From Microbacterium sp. SA39 (GTDB taxonomy: Bacteria > Actinomycetota > Actinomycetes > Actinomycetales > Microbacteriaceae): DNA of 64,000 bases. This document shows positions 45,041-54,224 of this stretch, one piece after another (position 1 is the stretch's first letter; every line of letters begins with the position of its first letter). Under the pieces are notes generated by a model. The model was not told where the DNA came from, made no database searches, and was given only the letters and a program-made list of their open reading frames with translations. The DNA is taken from positions 1 to 64,000 of the forward strand of contig NZ_JXRU01000036.1 in assembly GCF_000967865.1 (NCBI RefSeq), in the 5' to 3' direction. A program made the position numbers and the translations under genes.

Positions 45041-45862
45041 GTGTCGAATCGGCGTGTGCGCCGTATCCGTCTCGTCATCGTCGCGGGCCTGGTCGTGGCG
45101 ACCGCGCTCGTCGGCATCCGTCTCGTCCTCACTCGTCAGGCGGCGCTTGCGCGGAAGCGGATCGGGAAGCCGCTCGGCGCGGATTCCCTGGACGCGGATC
45201 GCGTGTGGCGGTCGGCTCTCGACGGCGAGCCCATCGACCTGCTGATCCTCGGCGACTCGATCGCGGCAGGGCTCGGCGCTGAGAAACGCAAGGAGACCCT
45301 CGGCGGACGGCTCGCCAAGGGCACGGCACGTCGGATGCGACGGCCCGTGCGCCTGCACACCGCGGCTGTCGTGGGGTCCGAGTCCCCGGATCTTCCGGCG
45401 CAGCTCGACACGCTGCCGGAGGGATATCGCCCGGACGTCGCGGTGATCGTGGTCGGCGGCAACGACGTGACGCACCGGCTGCCGCCGTCGTTGTCGGCGC
45501 AGCATCTCCACGAGACGATCCGGCGCCTGCGCGAAGCGGGCACGCAGGTCGTCGTCGGGACGTGCCCCGACCTCGGCGCCCTGCGTCCGGTGCCGCAGCC
45601 GCTGCGGCGACTGGCGTCGAGCATGTCGCGCCGGCTCGCCGACATCCAGGCCGAGACGGCGCGACACTCGGGGGCGGAGGCCGTCGACCTGCGCAGGGCG
45701 GTCGGTCCGATGTTCTTCGACGAGCCGGAGGCGATGTTCAGCCTCGATCGTTTCCATCCGAGCCCTCTCGGCTACCGGCGCACGGCCGAGGCGCTGCTCC
45801 CCGCCGTCTGCCGCGCTGCCGAGGAGGCGGTCAGCTCGCCGCGTCGGTCGGAGCCGAGCTGA
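45041..45862 (+). CDS. SGNH/GDSL hydrolase with N-terminal membrane anchor
   Basis: A 273-residue protein. Residues about 8-28 form a transmembrane anchor (LVIVAGLVVATALVGIRLVL). The SGNH core follows with block I LLILGDSIAAGLG (Ser), block III VVGGNDVTH (Asn) and block V SLDRFHPSPLGYRRTAE (Asp and His). It should be an extracytoplasmic esterase or lipase. The start is uncertain: GTG 45041 puts the anchor at the N-terminus but lacks a clear ribosome site, and an upstream GTG at 44966 overlaps the 85-bp palindrome. The 3' end overlaps the convergent VOC gene by 32 nt. Confidence 0.85.
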   Translation: MSNRRVRRIRLVIVAGLVVATALVGIRLVLTRQAALARKRIGKPLGADSLDADRVWRSALDGEPIDLLILGDSIAAGLGAEKRKETLGGRLAKGTARRMRRPVRLHTAAVVGSESPDLPAQLDTLPEGYRPDVAVIVVGGNDVTHRLPPSLSAQHLHETIRRLREAGTQVVVGTCPDLGALRPVPQPLRRLASSMSRRLADIQAETARHSGAEAVDLRRAVGPMFFDEPEAMFSLDRFHPSPLGYRRTAEALLPAVCRAAEEAVSSPRRSEPS

Positions 45863-46361
45863 ACGACGCGGCCCACTCCGCGACGCGGCGGCTGCTCTCC
45901 TCGTCGGAGATGTCCTCGACGCGGGTCATCACCGACCAGCGCACGCCGAACGGATCGCGGATGCTGGCGAACCGGTCGCCCGACACGAACAGCGCCGGCG
46001 CCTCGCGCACCGTCGCTCCTGCCGCGACGGCCTTCTCGACCACCGAGTCGACGTCGGACACGTACAGGCCCATCGAATAGCAGTCGTCATCACCCTCGGG
46101 GGAGGGTACGAGGTGGTACTCGGGGTTCGGCTCGCCGAGCTGAAGGAGCCCATGCCCGAAGTCGAGGTCGGCGTGGGCGACGACGCCGTCGAACTCCGTG
46201 ACGTCGACGACGCGCGCGCCGAAGACGTCGCGGTAGAACTCGATCGCCTGCCTCGCTCCGGGAATCGCCAGGAATGGGGTGAGCGAGGTCGCGCCGTGCG
46301 GTCGTCCATCGGTCGTGTGAGCGCCGGTGGCGCCGGTGGTGGGGTTCTCATCCATGGTCAT
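45831..46361 (-). CDS. VOC-fold protein (PhnB/glyoxalase-like)
   Basis: A 176-residue protein with one VOC module: SLTPFLAIPGARQAIEFYRDVFGARVVDVTEFDGVVAHADLDFGHGLLQLGEP by segments, then YSMGLYVSDVDSVVEKAVAAGATVREAPALFVSGDRFASIRDPFGVRWSVMTRVEDIS by segments. Residues 1-28 are a low-complexity Thr/Gly leader. DPFGVRWSVMT is typical of PhnB-like members. TACCGT ends 6 nt before ATG 46361; a second ATG lies two codons on. It is divergent from the AraC gene, separated by 96 bp. Confidence 0.88.
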   Translation of the reverse strand: MTMDENPTTGATGAHTTDGRPHGATSLTPFLAIPGARQAIEFYRDVFGARVVDVTEFDGVVAHADLDFGHGLLQLGEPNPEYHLVPSPEGDDDCYSMGLYVSDVDSVVEKAVAAGATVREAPALFVSGDRFASIRDPFGVRWSVMTRVEDISDEESSRRVAEWAASFSSAPTDAAS

Positions 46362-46457
46362 GCCCTCACGGTACGGCGGGGCGGATGCCGGGGGCTTGAA
46401 GATCCGCGCCAACCTCGCGAGCCCCACGGTGTCGGGGCTGGACCCTACGCTGGGCGC

Positions 46458-47330
46458 ATGGTGAATCCGACCCGCGGCATCCTGTATCCGGCGAGGCTGC
46501 CGGAGTTTCATCGGCTGCCCCCGCCCGCCGAGGTCGCCGACCTGGTCGCCTGGTTCTGGATCCCGGAGTGGGACATCGAGCCAGGGCGCTCGTCGCGGCA
46601 GGAGGTCGTCTCCTACCCGTCGCTCAACCTGGTCGTGGAGCCCCACGGGGTGTCGCTCGCCGGCGCGACGACGCGCGCCTCGCACCGCGATCTGCGCGGA
46701 CGCGGCTGGGCGGTCGGCGCGCTGCTGCGCCCGGCTGCCGTGGCAGAGCTCGTGACCGAGCCGGCCGCGCTTATCGATACGGAAGAACCGGTCGACGCGC
46801 CCGAACTGCTCGCTGCGGTGACGGCCGGCATGGGTTCGGGTGACGGCCACCGGGAGCGCGCGGTCGCATCGTTCGCGCGGTGGCTGCGCGAGAGGGTGGG
46901 CGCGCTCGACGATGCGGCGCATCACGCCAACGCGCTGTTCGACGTGCTGATGGGGGAGGGCGCGGCCCTCACTCCCGAGGAGGCCGCGACGCGACTCTCG
47001 GTGTCGATGCGCACGCTGCAACGAATGACCCATCGGCACATCGGCCTGTCGCCCGCGGCGATGATCCGCCGCCGTCGGCTGCAGGAAGCGGCTCAGCTCG
47101 TGCGCGAGAAGCCCGGCACGGACCTGGCCACGATCGCGGCGGAGTTCGGCTACGCCGACCACGCGCATCTGACCCGCGACTTCCAGGCCGTGCTCGGCAT
47201 CGCACCGCAAACGTATCGCTCCGAATCCTCCGCCGAGTTCTCCGTCGGGGCCAGTTCAGCGGCGGGCGAGTCGCAGGCGCAGCATCCGGTACCCGACGCC
47301 GAGCACGACGACGGCCGTGCCGGCGAGTGA
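46458..47330 (+). CDS. AraC family transcriptional regulator
   Basis: A 290-residue activator-type regulator. An N-terminal sensor domain (about 1-165; LPPPAEVADLVAWFWIPEWD, QEVVSYPSLNLVVEPHGVSL, GWAVGALLRPAAVAEL) resembles the DUF6597-type domain of AraC regulators. The double HTH occupies about 175-265 (EEAATRLSVSMRTLQRMTHRHIGLSPAAMIRRRRLQEAAQLV and DLATIAAEFGYADHAHLTRDF by segments). The last 25 residues are a Ser/Ala/Glu tail that runs 75 nt into the convergent permease gene. TACGCT ends 6 nt before the ATG. Confidence 0.9.
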   Translation: MVNPTRGILYPARLPEFHRLPPPAEVADLVAWFWIPEWDIEPGRSSRQEVVSYPSLNLVVEPHGVSLAGATTRASHRDLRGRGWAVGALLRPAAVAELVTEPAALIDTEEPVDAPELLAAVTAGMGSGDGHRERAVASFARWLRERVGALDDAAHHANALFDVLMGEGAALTPEEAATRLSVSMRTLQRMTHRHIGLSPAAMIRRRRLQEAAQLVREKPGTDLATIAAEFGYADHAHLTRDFQAVLGIAPQTYRSESSAEFSVGASSAAGESQAQHPVPDAEHDDGRAGE

Positions 47331-48485
47331 GGCGATGACAGGGAGACTGTTCACCAGCACCAGACAGCCGAGCGCTCCGACGACCTGCAGGACGCGCGGA
47401 TAGCGGCGAGCGGCCGTCGTCTGCCGGAACGCCGCGGCATTCGCGATCAGGTAGTACAGCAGCACTCCGAAGGACGAGAACCCGATCGCACCGCGGAGGT
47501 CGGCGACCAGCACGATCACGATGACGACCGCGGCGATCGCGATCTCGGCCCGCTGCGGCACCTGGAAACGTGCGCTGACCTTCGCAAGGAAGCGCGGCAC
47601 GTCGCTCTCGCGTGCCATCGCCAGCGTCGTCCGTCCGATTCCGGTCAGCAGGGCGAGGAGAGCGCCGAGCGATGCTGCCGCGGCAGCCACCCGGATGACG
47701 GGTGCCAGAGCGGGCCAACCCGCTGTGACGAGCAGATCGGCGAGAGGTGCGGTGGAGTCGACGACCTCGGCTCCGAGCACCTGTACGACCGCGACACCGA
47801 CAAGCGCGTAGACGATCACGGCGCCGCCGAGGGCGAGGACGATCGCCCGCGGGATGGTCTTCGCGGGATCGACGACCTCTTCACCCATGGTGGCGATGCG
47901 CGCATAGCCGGCGAACGCGAAGAACAGCAGCCCCGCGCCCTGCAGGATCCCGTATGCCGAGACGTCGGGAAGCGGCGCGGGCGTCGCCGCGGATGCCGAG
48001 CCGAAGCCCACTGCCACGACGATCGCGAGACCGAGGAGCGAACATGCCACGAGGATGCGGGTGACCAGCGCTGTGCGCGTCACACCGAAGCAGTTCACGG
48101 TTGCGAGTGCCGCCACGGCGAGCACGGCGACCGGGACCTGCCACCCTGCGGGGGCGGCATAGGCCGCGAAGGTCATCGCCATGGCGGCGCAGCTCGCGAT
48201 CTTGCCGATGACGAAGCTCCACCCGGCGATGAATCCCCACCACGGTCCGATCTCGGCGCGCGCGTACGAGTAGGTGCCGCCGGCGACCGGGTGCGCCGCC
48301 GCGAGTTGAGCGGATGCCGTCGCGTTGCAGTACGCCACGACGGCGGCGATCGCGAGCGCCACGAGGATGCCGCTGCCGGCCACCGCGACCGCCGGCGCCC
48401 ACACGGCGAACACGCCGGCGCCGATCATGGATCCCAGGCCGATCGCGACGGCGTCTCCGAGCGTCAGTCGGCGGGCGAGGGGCAT
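47256..48485 (-). CDS. APC-superfamily amino acid permease
   Basis: A 409-residue carrier with about 12 helices. TM1 LGDAVAIGLGSMIGAGVFAVWAP holds the GSMIGAGVF substrate-binding loop of APC carriers. HPVAGGTYSYARAEIGPWWGFIAGWSFVIGK and FFAFAGYARIATMGEEVVDPAKTIPRAIVLAL are also diagnostic. It is shorter than typical 450-500-residue members because the C-terminal tail is minimal. CACGAT ends 6 nt before the ATG. Likely substrates are amino acids or polyamines. Confidence 0.9.
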   Translation of the reverse strand: MPLARRLTLGDAVAIGLGSMIGAGVFAVWAPAVAVAGSGILVALAIAAVVAYCNATASAQLAAAHPVAGGTYSYARAEIGPWWGFIAGWSFVIGKIASCAAMAMTFAAYAAPAGWQVPVAVLAVAALATVNCFGVTRTALVTRILVACSLLGLAIVVAVGFGSASAATPAPLPDVSAYGILQGAGLLFFAFAGYARIATMGEEVVDPAKTIPRAIVLALGGAVIVYALVGVAVVQVLGAEVVDSTAPLADLLVTAGWPALAPVIRVAAAAASLGALLALLTGIGRTTLAMARESDVPRFLAKVSARFQVPQRAEIAIAAVVIVIVLVADLRGAIGFSSFGVLLYYLIANAAAFRQTTAARRYPRVLQVVGALGCLVLVNSLPVIASLAGTAVVVLGVGYRMLRLRLARR

Positions 48486-48558
48486 GAGGTCATCGTGCCA
48501 CGGGCAGGTGAACGGACGGCGTTGCGGGCGAAGGGACGCGACAGGAAGGCTGTCCCCT

Positions 48559-48606
48559 TTGTTATAGTTCGAGTAGAATAAGTAAGAGATTCGAGAGGAA
48601 GGAGCT
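48559..48606 (+). promoter_or_regulatory. AT-rich promoter/operator region of the GntR operon
   Basis: An unusually AT-rich stretch (TTGTTATAGTTCGAGTAGAA, TAAGTAAGAGATTCGAG) contains TATAGT and TAGAAT as -10 candidates, TTCGAG twice 23 bp apart, and a GAGGAAGGAG ribosome binding site. YtrA-type regulators commonly bind their own promoter; the TTCGAG repeats could be half-sites. Confidence 0.45.
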
Positions 48607-48609
48607 CAC

Positions 48610-48984
48610 ATGCTGATCCGCGTCGATGCCGACAGTCCTCGACCGCTGTACGACCAGGTCGCGGCATCCATCCGCTCCGACATCCTGGCCGGCGCGCTCG
48701 TGCCGGGAGATCGCCTTCCCGCAGCGCGCGACGTCGCCGACGCCCTCGACATCAACCAGCACACTGTGCTGCACGCGTACCAGCGGCTGCGCGACGAAGG
48801 GCTCGTCGATCTTCGCCGCGGCCGAGGAGCCGTGATCGGAGCATCGGCCGCGCCACTCGCCGAGCTCGCCCAGGAGATCGACGCCCTGGTGCGACGGGCG
48901 GGCGCACTCGGAGTATCGCCCGAGACGCTCGCAGGTATCGTCCACGCGCACCGCAGTCCGCGATCCGAGGAGGAAGCGCCATGA
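48610..48984 (+). CDS. GntR family regulator, YtrA subfamily
   Basis: A 124-residue regulator with the winged HTH at residues about 10-75 (PRPLYDQVAASIRSDILAGALVPGDRLPAARDVADALDINQHTVLHAYQRLRDEGLVDLRRGRGAVI by segments) and only a short C-terminal dimerisation helix, as in YtrA proteins. These usually control an adjacent membrane-protein operon. The next two genes overlap it and one another by ATGA, making a three-gene operon responding to a cell-envelope signal (inference). Confidence 0.9.
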   Translation: MLIRVDADSPRPLYDQVAASIRSDILAGALVPGDRLPAARDVADALDINQHTVLHAYQRLRDEGLVDLRRGRGAVIGASAAPLAELAQEIDALVRRAGALGVSPETLAGIVHAHRSPRSEEEAP

Positions 48985-50006
48985 CCACTCATGACCTGAC
49001 CCGCACGCCCCCGTCGCTGCTCAGGCGCGCGCGCCTGACGTTCTTCCTCGTCGCGGTCATCGTGCCGCTCGTGATCACGGTGATCGCCCTGATCACGATT
49101 CTTGCCTGGCTGCCCTCTCTGCCCGCCCAGGTCGTGACGCACTGGGGTGTCGACGGTGCGGACGCGTTCGGACCGCCATCCGTGTACCTCTGGATCCTCC
49201 TCGCCGTCGGCCTCGGCCTGCCGGCGATCCTGGCGGTCACGACCCTCGCCGCGGTCGGAGCGCACTGGGGTGGGGCCGCGCGTCTGATGGGTGCGCTCGC
49301 CGCCGGGCTCGCCGCTTTTGCCGCCACCATCGGCCTCGGCTCGCTCGCCATCCAGCGCGACCTCGCCGACGCGGCCGCCGTGCCGGGGATCGGCGGCGTC
49401 CTGGCCGTGAGCTTCGCGACGCTCCTGATCGTGGGCGCCGTGGCCTGGGCCGTGCAACCCCGGGTGCTCCCAGAGGTCGGACGCACGCTCGAACCGCGGC
49501 AGATCCTGCGCATCGCGGCGGGGGAGCGCGTCGTCTGGGTCGCGACGACGACCATGCCCCGCGTGGCGGTGCTCTCCCTGGTGGCGCTGCTGCTCGGGCT
49601 CATGGCCCTCGCTGCGTTCATGCTTCTCACCGGTGTTCAGGGCGGGTGGATCGTCGCAGCCGCGGTGGTGATCCTGGCCTTCGCGATGGCTGCGACCACC
49701 GCTTTCCGGGTGAGGGTGACTCCGGAGGGGTTCACCGCCCGGGCCACGCTGGGCTGGCCGCGCATCACGATTCCGCTCGACGAGATCGAGTCGGTGCGGG
49801 CCGTCGACATCTCGCCGTTCGGCGAGTTCGGCGGCTGGGGATGGCGCATCGCCCCGGACGGCCGGAGCGGGATCATCATGCGCCGCGGCGCCGCCGTCGA
49901 GATCTCCCACAGCACCCGGCGTCCGTTCATCGTCACGATCGACGGGGCGGAGGAAGCAGCGGCCCTGCTGCAAGCCTTCGTCGACACCAGAAAGGCAAGC
50001 TCATGA
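48981..50006 (+). CDS. DUF1648 membrane protein
   Basis: A 341-residue protein with several transmembrane helices. The first 80 residues are DUF1648 (FLVAVIVPLVITVIALITILAWLPSLPAQVVTHWGVDGADAFGPPSVYL by segments), a module typically encoded beside GntR/YtrA regulators. The C-terminal soluble part (FRVRVTPEGFTARATLGWPRITIPLDEIESVRAVDISPFGEFGGWGWRI by segments) resembles a PH-like YdbS domain. Function unknown; envelope or antibiotic stress is suggested only by neighbours. Confidence 0.82.
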   Translation: MTTHDLTRTPPSLLRRARLTFFLVAVIVPLVITVIALITILAWLPSLPAQVVTHWGVDGADAFGPPSVYLWILLAVGLGLPAILAVTTLAAVGAHWGGAARLMGALAAGLAAFAATIGLGSLAIQRDLADAAAVPGIGGVLAVSFATLLIVGAVAWAVQPRVLPEVGRTLEPRQILRIAAGERVVWVATTTMPRVAVLSLVALLLGLMALAAFMLLTGVQGGWIVAAAVVILAFAMAATTAFRVRVTPEGFTARATLGWPRITIPLDEIESVRAVDISPFGEFGGWGWRIAPDGRSGIIMRRGAAVEISHSTRRPFIVTIDGAEEAAALLQAFVDTRKASS

Positions 50007-50956
50007 CCGACTTCCGCTCTTCCTCCGCACGACGGGTGCCCTGGGTAGCCGTGATCGTGTTCTGGGTGCTCGCCTGTGCGCTGGCCTGGCTCGTCGCCCT
50101 GCCGCTCTGGCTGGGCGAGGGGCTCGCAGAGCCGTTCGCGGGCGTGCTGCTGCCGGTGATGATGCTCACCCCGGCGATCGCGGCGCTCATCGTGACCTTC
50201 GTCCTCCGGGTCCCGGCGCGGGGAGAGCGGGTTCGCTTCCTCGGGCTGTGGCCGCTGCGTCCCGCGAAGCGGATCGTCTGGCTGATGGTCGCCGCCTGGC
50301 TGGTTCCCCCGGTGCTCGTCGCGCTGAGCATCCTGCTCTCCGCCGCGCTCGGATTCGTGCAGCTCGACCTCACGTTCGCGGCCTTCGCCGTCGAACTTCA
50401 GAAAGCGCTGCCCGCAGGAACTCCGGTTCCGCCGGTCGAGGTCGTCGTCTTCGCCCAGATCGCGATGATCCCGCTCGGGGCCCTCATCAACGCGATCCCG
50501 GCGTTCGGCGAGGAGCTGGGCTGGCGGGGATGGCTCGTCCCCGCTCTCCGGCCGCTCGGCACCTGGCCGGCGCTGCTGATCAGCGGCGCGATCTGGGGGT
50601 TCTGGCACAGCCCGATCATCCTGCTCGGGTACAACTTCGGCCGCACCGACATCAGCGGCGTGCTGCTGATGATCGGCGGATGCATCGCCTGGGGCATCCT
50701 GCTCGGTTGGCTGCGCCTGCGCTCGGCATCCGTCTGGCCGGCGGTCATCGCGCACGGCTCACTCAATGCCGCCGGCGGGCTCATCGTCCTCTTCGCTGCG
50801 GCGAAGCCCGACCTGGGGCTCGCCGGTCCGCTCGGAGTGGCGGGCTGGATCGTCCTCGCCGTCGTCATCGCGGTCCTCGCGCTCACGGGGCAGTTCCGTC
50901 AGCAGCCGGAGCTCGCCGGAGCATCCGGCAGACTGCTGTCCGCACCGCGCTCCTGA
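50003..50956 (+). CDS. CPBP family intramembrane metalloprotease (Abi/CAAX type)
   Basis: A 317-residue membrane protein with the three CPBP motifs: EELGWRGWLVPAL (E-E-x-x-x-R), FWHSPIILLGY (F-x-x-x-H context) and HGSLNAAGG (H-x-x-x-N). Eight or so hydrophobic helices. Such proteins include CAAX prenyl proteases and bacteriocin self-immunity factors. It overlaps the DUF1648 gene by ATGA. As part of a YtrA-type operon it may give immunity to a cell-envelope-active peptide, which is inference. Confidence 0.88.
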   Translation: MTDFRSSSARRVPWVAVIVFWVLACALAWLVALPLWLGEGLAEPFAGVLLPVMMLTPAIAALIVTFVLRVPARGERVRFLGLWPLRPAKRIVWLMVAAWLVPPVLVALSILLSAALGFVQLDLTFAAFAVELQKALPAGTPVPPVEVVVFAQIAMIPLGALINAIPAFGEELGWRGWLVPALRPLGTWPALLISGAIWGFWHSPIILLGYNFGRTDISGVLLMIGGCIAWGILLGWLRLRSASVWPAVIAHGSLNAAGGLIVLFAAAKPDLGLAGPLGVAGWIVLAVVIAVLALTGQFRQQPELAGASGRLLSAPRS

Positions 50957-50998
50957 CGCGCTCTTGACGCGCTGGCGGGGCGAGGGTTGGCTGAGGTC

Positions 50999-51658
50999 AT
51001 GGAATCCACCCCCGCAGCCTGGTCGCAGACCGACGCCTTCCTCGCCGAGACCCTCGTCGGGCACGACCCCGCGCTGGAGGCGGCACTCACCGCGCAGCGC
51101 GAGGCCGGACTCCCCGAGATCGAGGTCGCGCCCGTGGCGGGCAAGCTGCTCGACCTGCTCGTGCGCATCAGCGGCGCCCGCCGGGTGCTCGAGATCGGCA
51201 CGCTCGGCGGGTACTCCACGATCTGGATGGCCCGCGCCGTCGGGCCGCACGGTCGGGTCGTCACGATCGAGGCCGAAGCGGACAACGCTGCAGTCGCCCG
51301 CGCCAGCATCGACGCAGCCGGCGTGGGTGACCGCGTCGACATCCGCGTCGGCCGCGGTGCCGACGTGCTCCCCACCCTGGACGGCGAGTTCGACCTGGTC
51401 TTCATCGACGCCGACAAGGAGTCCAACACGATCTATCTCGACTGGGCGGCGAGGCTCGGGCGTCCCGGCACCGTGATCGTCCTTGACAACATCGGACGCG
51501 AGGGTGAGATCGTGCGCGAGGACTCGACCGATTCCAAGGTCGACGGCACCCGGGACGGGCTGCGGATGCTCGGCGACGACCCGCGGTTCGACGCGACAGC
51601 GCTGCAGACGGTCGGCGCGAAGGGCTGGGACGGCGTCGCGCTCGCCCTCGTGGTGTGA
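50999..51658 (+). CDS. Class I SAM-dependent O-methyltransferase (COMT-like)
   Basis: A 219-residue methyltransferase of the catechol/caffeoyl-CoA group. It has TDAFLAETLVGHDPALEAAL, motif I VLEIGTLGGYSTIWMARAV, motif II VVTIEAEADNAAVARASI and the DLVFIDADKESNTIYLDWAARLGRPGTVIVLDNIGREG metal-binding region (Asp-x-Asp and Asp-Asn). The substrate is unknown. The start could be ATG 50999 or TTG 50987, the latter with GGGGCGAGGG before it. Confidence 0.9.
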   Translation: MESTPAAWSQTDAFLAETLVGHDPALEAALTAQREAGLPEIEVAPVAGKLLDLLVRISGARRVLEIGTLGGYSTIWMARAVGPHGRVVTIEAEADNAAVARASIDAAGVGDRVDIRVGRGADVLPTLDGEFDLVFIDADKESNTIYLDWAARLGRPGTVIVLDNIGREGEIVREDSTDSKVDGTRDGLRMLGDDPRFDATALQTVGAKGWDGVALALVV

Positions 51659-51719
51659 CACCACCCCCGGGCTAGACTGAGCGCGGACCGACGACGCTCC
51701 ACACACACCTTCTCTCTGA

Positions 51720-53015
<1,296 letters not shown>

Positions 53016-53068
53016 GACACGCAGAGACAGATTCTCACCGCCTCCGAGCGGTGACCGAAGGAGGAGCC

Positions 53069-53638
53069 GTGGCACGACGACCGGCTCCTCCTTCGGCGTC
53101 TCGGAAGCCGACGGCGCCTCCGCCTGCGGCGTCGAAGAAGGGGCGCGCGAAGACGAAGCCCGCGGGCGCCGCGGCTCCGGCCGGGACCCGAGGAAGCGCA
53201 CAGCGCGTCGATGTGCGCGAGTGGGCCACCGGCATCCGTCTCTCCGCCTTCTCCGTCATCATGTTGTCGCTCGTCGTGCTGGGTGCCTGGGTGCTCGTCC
53301 CGACGCTCGGGACCTTCATCGACCAGCGCCAGAAGATCGCCGCGCTGGAGGCGTCGGTGCAGGTCAGCGAAGACGAGATCGATGCGCTCATCGCCGAACG
53401 TGAACGCTGGAGCGACCCGGCCTACATCACCACGCAAGCCCGCGAGCGCCTGTACTACGTGAAGCCGGGCGAGGTCGTGTACCTGATCGACAACGACCTC
53501 GACCCCTCGGCGCTTCCGCGGGAGCAGGAGCCAGTCAGCGACACGCTCGAGGAGAAGCCGGCGGATTGGATGCCGCAGCTGCTGCGCACCATCGTCTCGG
53601 CAGGCCTGAGCGACACGGCGGCCGTCGTTCCGGAGTGA
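53069..53638 (+). CDS. Septum formation initiator DivIC/FtsB-like protein
   Basis: A 189-residue bitopic division protein. Residues 1-60 are a cytoplasmic Ala/Pro/Lys-rich tail, about 65-88 the transmembrane helix (AFSVIMLSLVVLGAWVLVPTL), and about 90-125 a coiled coil (QRQKIAALEASVQVSEDEIDALIAERE). The DPAYITTQARERLYYVKPGEVVYLI segment is the DivIC/FtsB signature. It would interact with FtsL and FtsQ at the septum. GTG 53069 has AAGGAGGAG directly upstream. Confidence 0.92.
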   Translation: MARRPAPPSASRKPTAPPPAASKKGRAKTKPAGAAAPAGTRGSAQRVDVREWATGIRLSAFSVIMLSLVVLGAWVLVPTLGTFIDQRQKIAALEASVQVSEDEIDALIAERERWSDPAYITTQARERLYYVKPGEVVYLIDNDLDPSALPREQEPVSDTLEEKPADWMPQLLRTIVSAGLSDTAAVVPE

Positions 53639-53681
53639 TCGCTCCGAGCATCCTCCCTGGCGGCTCCCCTACGCTGGTGGG

Positions 53682-54224
53682 GTGACCACGCCGCCGTTCC
53701 CCGCTCCCACGCCCGCCGAGCTCGCCGTCGTGTCGGCTCAGCTCGGCCGGCCCGCACGCGGAGTGGTCGGCATCGCAGCCCGGTGCGCGTGCGGCAATCC
53801 CACGGTGGTCGCCACGACGCCGCGCCTTGCGGACGGCACGCCCTTCCCGACCTTCTACTACCTGACGCACCCGGCAGCGACGGCGGCGATGTCTACGCTC
53901 GAGGCCACCCAGGTGATGCCGGAGCTGGCTGGTCTCCTCGCTGACGACGACGACGTGGCCGCCGCCTACCTCGCAGCGCATGAGGCCTACCTGGCCGATC
54001 GCGGTCTGTTCGGCGAAGTGCCGGAGATCGACGGCATCTCGGCCGGCGGCATGCCCACGCGCGTCAAGTGCCTGCATGCGCTCGCCGGTCACGCGCTCGC
54101 CGCCGGTCCCGGGGTGAATCCGATCGGGGACGCGGCTCTCGAGCGGTCGACCTGGACGCCGTCGGTCTGTCGCTGCGAAGACCCCGGCGCGGCGACCCGC
54201 GAAGAGGCGACGCGATCGGCATGA
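53682..54224 (+). CDS. DUF501 family protein
   Basis: A 180-residue conserved actinobacterial protein. RCACGNPTVVATTPRLADGTPFPTFYYLTHPAATAAMSTLEATQVMPEL (by segments) and GGMPTRVKCLHALAGHALAAGPGVNPIGD are the family's invariant blocks; two Cys and several His could bind metal. Its position after eno-divIC is strongly conserved in actinobacteria. Function unknown. TACGCT ends 6 nt before the GTG, so it may also be expressed from its own leaderless promoter. Confidence 0.92.
   Translation: MTTPPFPAPTPAELAVVSAQLGRPARGVVGIAARCACGNPTVVATTPRLADGTPFPTFYYLTHPAATAAMSTLEATQVMPELAGLLADDDDVAAAYLAAHEAYLADRGLFGEVPEIDGISAGGMPTRVKCLHALAGHALAAGPGVNPIGDAALERSTWTPSVCRCEDPGAATREEATRSA

Noticed and set aside
50003..50956. 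Bacteriocin biosynthesis cluster around the CPBP protease
   Set aside because: No precursor peptide, leader-like small ORF or modification enzyme is visible nearby; the operon is regulator, DUF1648 and CPBP only.
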